Part shown: in pieces, positions 41,960-45,908 of the stretch
How positions within the stretch are numbered: position 1 is the first letter of the stretch
Layout of the letters: every line of letters starts with the position of its first letter
Origin: Oscillospiraceae bacterium
Lineage (GTDB): Bacteria; Bacillota; Clostridia; Oscillospirales; Oscillospiraceae
Reading direction: 5' to 3'
Assembly (NCBI GenBank): GCA_022794215.1
Contig: JAAWEH010000010.1
Span: 1 to 45,908, forward strand
Length of the DNA stretch: 45,908 bases
The notes under the pieces: model-generated
Seen by the model: only the letters and a program-made list of their open reading frames with translations
Told to the model about the DNA's origin: nothing
Database searches by the model: none
Program-made: the position numbers and the translations under genes

Positions 41960-42472
41960 TCAAAATGGGTGGTCGTGGCGGGCCATGGCCGCCAGACGGA
42001 AGGGGGTTTCAATGGCATAGCGCACCCGCCGCAGGGGATTTTTTCCCCAGGCCATGGGCCGGATCAGCACGGTGGTGATCCCCGCCCGGTTGCCCCCTAA
42101 AATATCGGTAAAAATCTGGTCTCCCACCACAAGGGCCTCTTCCTTCCGGATGCCGGTCTGGGACAGAGCCTCCCGAAAGCCCTTGGTGCCGGGCTTTCCC
42201 GCGTGACGGACGTAGGGAACCCCCAGCGCCTCGCAGAAATCGGGACAGCGGCGGCTTTTCCGGCTGTTGGAGACCACGAAAAGAGAGACGCCGCCGGCGG
42301 CCAGCGCCTCCTTCCAAGCCGTAAGCTGGGGGGAGGGAAGGGCCTGCTCATAGGGGGTCAGGGTATTGTCCAGATCAGCCAGCACCAGCTTTACCCCGGC
42401 CTTTTGCAGGCGCTGAGGGGTCAACCAGTAAATGCTCTCCGCCAGATGGCAGGGGATGAGAGAGAACGCCAA
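41960..42472 (-). CDS. yqeG: YqeG-family HAD-IIIA phosphatase
   Basis: A 170-residue HAD hydrolase. Motif I is LADLDNTLTPYE, motif II VVSNSRKSR, then the conserved Lys in HAGKPGTKGF and motif III VVGDQIFTDILGGN. The group is linked by others to phosphatidylglycerophosphate phosphatases (Gep4/PgpP). Translation starts at TTG 42472 after GAGGTGA. A minus-strand promoter lies upstream. Confidence 0.9.
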   Translation of the reverse strand: MAFSLIPCHLAESIYWLTPQRLQKAGVKLVLADLDNTLTPYEQALPSPQLTAWKEALAAGGVSLFVVSNSRKSRRCPDFCEALGVPYVRHAGKPGTKGFREALSQTGIRKEEALVVGDQIFTDILGGNRAGITTVLIRPMAWGKNPLRRVRYAIETPFRLAAMARHDHPF

Positions 42473-42524
42473 GGGATCACCTCTTTTGGTCGGGGACTTC
42501 TGTTTTGCCTGTTACGCTCATAAG

Positions 42525-42554
42525 ATTATAACACTTTTATGGGTATTTGGACAA
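42525..42554 (-). promoter_or_regulatory. Minus-strand promoter for yqeG-nfo
   Basis: On the minus strand TTGTCC (42554-42549), 18 bp, TATAAT (42530-42525). Confidence 0.65.
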
Positions 42555-42568
42555 GGGGGAAATAGAAG

Positions 42569-43336
42569 ATGGAGCAGATCAAACAGCTTATCATAGCGGT
42601 GGCGCCGGGACAGCTTACAGCTGCCGGCGGATGGGGCCGGCCCATAGCGCACATGGCCTACCGGGTGGGGGCGGGGCCCCATCTCTTTCGGGCCAGCGGC
42701 CCGGTGAGTCCCCAAGGGGGCCTTATGGTCATCGACGACGCCGGTTTTTCCGGCGGCGGAGAGGCGGAGGGCTTTTGCAACGAGGTGCTGCGGGAGTGTG
42801 CGGCCCGGAAGTTCACCGGGGTGGTCTGCCGCTTCCTGGGCCGTCCGGCCCCCGTGCTGTCGGAATCGACTGCCCGGCTGAGCGAGCTGTGCCGGAGGCG
42901 GGGGATGGAATGCTATGTCACCGAGCCCTACGGGATCTCCGGCGCCCGGGTCATCATCTCTACCGCCCTTTCCGGCGGTTCCCTTCAGGGCCGGCTGGAG
43001 GCGGCAGGGGAACAGTTCGGCATGGAGCGCATCGCCCTGTGGGTGGAGCGTTCGGCGGAGGATTTCCTCCTGCCCTCTCCCGGCGGCACAGGGGCGCCCT
43101 TGACGGCGGAGGAACTGCTCCGCCGCCGGGAAGAATACGGAGCCGACATCTTTTTCTCCCGGGAGCTGTGCGCCCATTACTTTACCTATATGTCCGGTGA
43201 GAAGGGCCATTTTGTCCTCTTCGACGATGCCGGCAGCATCCGCAAAAAGATCCTTCTGGCCTCGGAGCTGGGCATCCAGACAGCCTTCCTTCCATATGAG
43301 ACCACCGAGGATCTGTTGGGGGAGCTGTTGGCGTAG
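42569..43336 (+). CDS. Unknown protein, possibly TIM-barrel/GH18-like
   Basis: A 255-residue soluble protein that I do not firmly recognise. The alternating strand-helix pattern (GGLMVIDDAGFSGGGEAEGF, RKFTGVVCRFLG, RGMECYVTEPYGISGARVII, ERIALWVERSAEDFLL, GHFVLFDDAGSIRKK, IQTAFLPYETTEDLLGELL) suggests a TIM barrel like GH18 relatives, without a clear catalytic DxxDxDxE. It has no signal peptide. AGGGGGAAA lies upstream of ATG 42569. It is divergent from yqeG and followed by a bidirectional terminator. Confidence 0.7.
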   Translation: MEQIKQLIIAVAPGQLTAAGGWGRPIAHMAYRVGAGPHLFRASGPVSPQGGLMVIDDAGFSGGGEAEGFCNEVLRECAARKFTGVVCRFLGRPAPVLSESTARLSELCRRRGMECYVTEPYGISGARVIISTALSGGSLQGRLEAAGEQFGMERIALWVERSAEDFLLPSPGGTGAPLTAEELLRRREEYGADIFFSRELCAHYFTYMSGEKGHFVLFDDAGSIRKKILLASELGIQTAFLPYETTEDLLGELLA

Positions 43337-43408
43337 CGCGCGCTTGCCGCCGGGGTTTCAAGCCTGCGCTGCTCCCAATGCGGTGAAATTGCCCCATGGG
43401 ACAAAGAA

Positions 43409-43440
43409 AAAAGCCCTGTGTCGCATGACACAGGGCTTTT
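43409..43440. terminator. Bidirectional intrinsic terminator
   Basis: AAAAGCCCTGTGTC (43409-43422) pairs perfectly with GACACAGGGCTTTT (43427-43440) around GCAT. It serves the unknown gene and the convergent rpsU. Confidence 0.93.
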
Positions 43441-43448
43441 AGCGCTTC

Positions 43449-43631
43449 TTAGTAGAACTTTTTACGGTTCTTCCGGGCGGCCTCAGACTTCTTGCGGCGC
43501 TTGACGCTGGGGCTCTCGTAATGCTCACGCTTACGAACCTCAGCCAGCACGCCAGACTTGGCGCAGCTGCGCTTGAAGCGCTTGAGTGCGTTTTCCAGGG
43601 ACTCGCCCTCTTTTACATGGATTTCCGACAT
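43449..43631 (-). CDS. rpsU: Ribosomal protein bS21
   Basis: A 60-residue basic protein of the 30S subunit: [20 protein letters not shown], then [20 protein letters not shown] and a Lys/Arg tail. Start 43631 follows GGAGGGAGGGG. The transcript has a leader of about 75 nt from a consensus promoter. Confidence 0.96.
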   Translation of the reverse strand: MSEIHVKEGESLENALKRFKRSCAKSGVLAEVRKREHYESPSVKRRKKSEAARKNRKKFY

Positions 43632-43709
43632 TGTATTTCCCCTCCCTCCGAAGCGGCAGAAACTCGTCCACCGCGAAAGGGCCACATAGCTATGGCTTTA
43701 ACAGCAATT

Positions 43710-43738
43710 ATTATATGTGATTTGCGGGGGAATGTCAA
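43710..43738 (-). promoter_or_regulatory. Consensus minus-strand promoter for rpsU
   Basis: On the minus strand TTGACA (43738-43733), 17 bp, TATAAT (43715-43710), matching consensus throughout. Confidence 0.93.
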
Positions 43739-43807
43739 GGCACATTTTCTTTGACTTTACCCTCTTTTGCCCGAAAAGAGCCGATGCAACCGCTGGTTGC
43801 TAAAATT

Positions 43808-43850
43808 CCAAGGGCCCTTGGTGGACTTTTGGGGGATAAAATGGTATTTT
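43808..43850 (+). promoter_or_regulatory. Palindrome and probable promoter of the membrane XRE gene
   Basis: CCAAGGGCCCTTGG (43808-43821) is a perfect 14-bp palindrome immediately before a weak -35 (TGGACT, 43822-43827), 17-bp spacer and TATTTT (43845-43850). It is a candidate autoregulatory operator. Confidence 0.5.
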
Positions 43851-43875
43851 TATTTCCAGCGAAGGAGGAACTGCC

Positions 43876-44709
43876 ATGAGGCTTGGAGAAAACATCAACC
43901 GCCTGCGAAGCAGGCAAGGCATGAGCCAGGGAGATCTGGCGGAGGCCCTGGAGGTGTCCCGCCAGTCGGTCTCTAAGTGGGAGACCGACGCCTCGGTGCC
44001 GGAATTGGAAAAACTGATAAAGCTCTCGGAGCTGTTTGGGGTGACGCTGGATCAGTTGGTAACAGGGAAGGAGCCGGAGCAGACGGACAGCCCCAAATCG
44101 GAGCAGCTCCCGCCCCAAATTATTGTGGAGAGACCGGCTCTGTCGGGCCGAAAGGTGGCCGGCGTCATCCTGTTGTCCATGGCCTTTATTACAGTCCTGC
44201 TGTGTACCCTGATGGGGGATCTGCTGGTGGGGCTGGTGCTGTGTGTGCCCTTTCTGCTCTGCGGCCTGATCTGCTTTTGGGCAAAAAAGCGCCCCGGCCT
44301 CTGGTGCGCCTGGGCTCTGATTCTGATGGCGGACGGGTATTTGCGCTGGGGGACGGGGCTGAGCTGGGCCACCATACGGCTGACCCTTTTGTGGGAACCT
44401 TCTTGGAACTACACCCGGCTGGCCATCGCCTGGGTTCAATTCCTCTGCGGGATTCTCTTGCTGGTGGTGACGGCGGTGAAACTGGGGAAAGAGCCCATGG
44501 AGTGGACAAAGCGAAACAAAAGCCTTTGCCTGGGCGGGGCGGCGGTATTCCTTCTGCTGTGCCTGCCCCTGAGCGCCTGGATCTTCCAGGTAGGCGGACG
44601 TTCTGTCAGCGGCCTGGTCACCTTTGTGAGCTGGCTCCAGGACAGCCTGCGGCTCATCTTGCTGACGGCTCTTTTGACCGCGGTGATCCGGGGAAAAAGA
44701 AAGGCTTGA
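43876..44709 (+). CDS. Membrane-anchored XRE-family transcriptional regulator
   Basis: A 277-residue protein. HTH_XRE (1-60: LGENINRLRSRQGMSQGDLA, then VSRQSVSKWETDASVPELEK) is followed by a linker (62-92) and about six hydrophobic segments (roughly 94-110, 112-134, 139-158, 180-203, 217-235, 246-270). The DNA-binding domain is therefore attached to a multi-pass membrane domain that may sense a membrane signal. GAAGGAGG is well placed before ATG 43876. It is a single-gene unit. Confidence 0.9.
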   Translation: MRLGENINRLRSRQGMSQGDLAEALEVSRQSVSKWETDASVPELEKLIKLSELFGVTLDQLVTGKEPEQTDSPKSEQLPPQIIVERPALSGRKVAGVILLSMAFITVLLCTLMGDLLVGLVLCVPFLLCGLICFWAKKRPGLWCAWALILMADGYLRWGTGLSWATIRLTLLWEPSWNYTRLAIAWVQFLCGILLLVVTAVKLGKEPMEWTKRNKSLCLGGAAVFLLLCLPLSAWIFQVGGRSVSGLVTFVSWLQDSLRLILLTALLTAVIRGKRKA

Positions 44710-44750
44710 AAAAGCGCCCTCTTCCCGAAGGAAGGGGGCGCTTTTGTATC
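44710..44750. terminator. Bidirectional intrinsic terminator
   Basis: AAAAGCGCCCTCTTCC (44710-44725) pairs with GGAAGGGGGCGCTTTT (44730-44745), loop CGAA. It serves the XRE gene and convergent leuS. Confidence 0.92.
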
Positions 44751-44753
44751 TTT

Positions 44754-45908
44754 TTAGGCCTTGGGTTTGCCGATGAAGTTCACCAGCTTGCCGGGGACGT
44801 GGATGACCTTGACGATCTCCAGGGGCTCCAGGAATTTGGCCACGGTGGGAACTTCCTTGGCGGCGGCTTCGATGACGGCGTTGTCGCTGCCGGCGGGAAC
44901 CTCCACGGTGCCGCGGAGCTTGCCGGCAACCTGGATGGCGATGGTTACGGTCTGGGCCACCGTCTTGCTCTCGTCGTAGGCGGGCCAGGGCTGCTCGCAG
45001 GCCATGCCGCCCGACTCCTTGGCATAGCCCATGCTCTCCCACAGCTCCTCGGCCATGTGGGGGGCAAAGGGGGAGAGCATCAGCAGCAGAGCGCCGTAAT
45101 CCCCCTTGGTGCAGCCGTTGGCATAGAAGTCGTTGACCAGGGCCATGAGGGTGGCGATGGCGGTGTTGAACTTCATGGCGTCGATGTCCTCGCCTACCTT
45201 CTTGATGGCCTTGTGGAGGGCGGCGGCGTTCACATTGCTCTGGCCCGCCTCGCCGCTGACCTTCTCGGAGAGGTTCCACACCCGGTCCAGGAACCGCTTA
45301 CAGCCCTTGACGCCGTTGTCACTCCAGGAGGCGGCCTTCTCGAAGTCGCCGATGAACATGATATAGGTGCGCATGGTGTCCGCGCCATAGGCTGCGATGA
45401 CGTCGTTGGGGTTGATGACGTTGCCCCGGGATTTGCTCATCTTCTCCCCGCCCTCGCCCAGGATCATGCCGTGGCTGGTGCGCTTGGCGTAGGGCTCTTT
45501 GGTGGGCACTACCCCCAGGTCGTAAAGGAACTTGTGCCAGAACCGGGAGTAGAGAAGGTGGAGGGTGGTATGCTCCATGCCGCCGTTATACCAGTCCACG
45601 GGAGACCAGTACTTGAGGGCTTCCTTGGAGGCCAGGGCCTCAGTGTTGTGGGGATCCATATACCGCAGGAAATACCAACTGGAGCCCGCCCACTGGGGCA
45701 TGGTGTCGGTCTCCCGGCGGGCGGGAGCGCCGCAGCAGGGGCAGGTGGTGTTGACCCAGTCGGTCATCTTGGAGATGGGACTTTCCCCGTCGTCGGTGGG
45801 CTCATAGTTTTCTACCTCGGGGAGGGTCAGGGGCAGCTGCTCCTCGGGCAGGGGCACCCAGCCGCACTTGTCGCACCAGACCATGGGGATGGGCTCGCCC
45901 CAGTACCG
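44754..45908 (-). CDS. leuS: Leucyl-tRNA synthetase, C-terminal part (5' end outside window)
   Basis: The last 384 residues of LeuRS; the frame is open to the window edge (preceding residues RYWGEPIP). It contains a zinc-binding pair of motifs (CDKCGW, CPCCGAP), [32 protein letters not shown], the ATP motif [11 protein letters not shown], an anticodon-binding domain and the C-terminal domain ending [13 protein letters not shown]. It charges tRNA-Leu. The editing domain and start lie beyond the window. Confidence 0.97.
   Translation of the reverse strand, partial: RYWGEPIPMVWCDKCGWVPLPEEQLPLTLPEVENYEPTDDGESPISKMTDWVNTTCPCCGAPARRETDTMPQWAGSSWYFLRYMDPHNTEALASKEALKYWSPVDWYNGGMEHTTLHLLYSRFWHKFLYDLGVVPTKEPYAKRTSHGMILGEGGEKMSKSRGNVINPNDVIAAYGADTMRTYIMFIGDFEKAASWSDNGVKGCKRFLDRVWNLSEKVSGEAGQSNVNAAALHKAIKKVGEDIDAMKFNTAIATLMALVNDFYANGCTKGDYGALLLMLSPFAPHMAEELWESMGYAKESGGMACEQPWPAYDESKTVAQTVTIAIQVAGKLRGTVEVPAGSDNAVIEAAAKEVPTVAKFLEPLEIVKVIHVPGKLVNFIGKPKA

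Overview
The window is GC-rich chromosomal DNA from a Gram-positive anaerobe of the Clostridia, most likely the Oscillospiraceae (Flavonifractor/Oscillibacter/Pseudoflavonifractor type). This is inferred from gene content and order (PucR-type regulator-ftsE-ftsX-EnvC-like-ctpA; plsX-acpP-rnc...smc-ftsY; rph-rdgB-yhbY-nadD/yqeK-LCP-rsfS), Firmicute-style AGGAGG ribosome sites, many near-consensus sigma-A promoters (TTGACA-17-TATAAT) and clear intrinsic terminators. No rRNA, tRNA, CRISPR array, transposase or phage gene was seen. Nearly all of the window is core genome.

Layout. 1-2750: end of tuf, a SAM methyltransferase, an MscS channel and an unknown membrane protein. 2797-8428: a DUF4830-like lipoprotein/membrane protein, an RsuA-type pseudouridine synthase, a PucR/CdaR-like regulator, then the cell-division block ftsE-ftsX-M23 hydrolase. 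8499-16973: a C-terminal processing protease, an unknown protein, greA-lysS, a small ferredoxin, a KtrB/KtrA potassium uptake pair, a SpoU-type RNA methylase and dprA. 17021-20611: topA-trmFO. 21737-31886: plsX-acpP-rnc-(unknown), smc-(small zinc-ribbon membrane protein)-ftsY, with a Lit/DUF1461-like gene and a MATE exporter on the opposite strand. 31957-36721: rph-rdgB-yhbY-nadD::yqeK-LCP-rsfS. 36846-39935, minus strand: GDSL hydrolase, VanX-type D,D-dipeptidase, GNAT, M24 aminopeptidase. 41096-45908: nfo and yqeG, an unknown protein, rpsU, a membrane-anchored XRE regulator and the end of leuS.

The unusual part is a pair of accessory modules, about 20 kb apart, that interrupt this core order. 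Module A (20597-21695) and module B (40019-41110) each hold a small helical protein gene that converges on a housekeeping gene and overlaps its 3' end by exactly 15 bp. Each also holds a divergent short XRE repressor gene; the two repressors are about 45% identical by hand count. Beyond the repressor lies one copy of a roughly 530-550 bp non-coding repeat, rich in conserved hairpins. The repeat points the same way on the chromosome in both copies, so it is inverted relative to the repressor module in one of them. In module A the divergent promoter carries two tandem 15-bp dyads that look like the repressor's operators. This three-part arrangement (repressor, small protein, structured repeat) is the best candidate here for an undescribed system.

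Other points: a NadD-YqeK fusion, a Lit-like lipoprotein transacylase candidate, inverted repeats upstream of rsuA and ftsE, an atypical ferredoxin and a palindrome at the promoter of the membrane-bound XRE gene. All alignments, identities and promoter calls were made by eye; no database search was possible.
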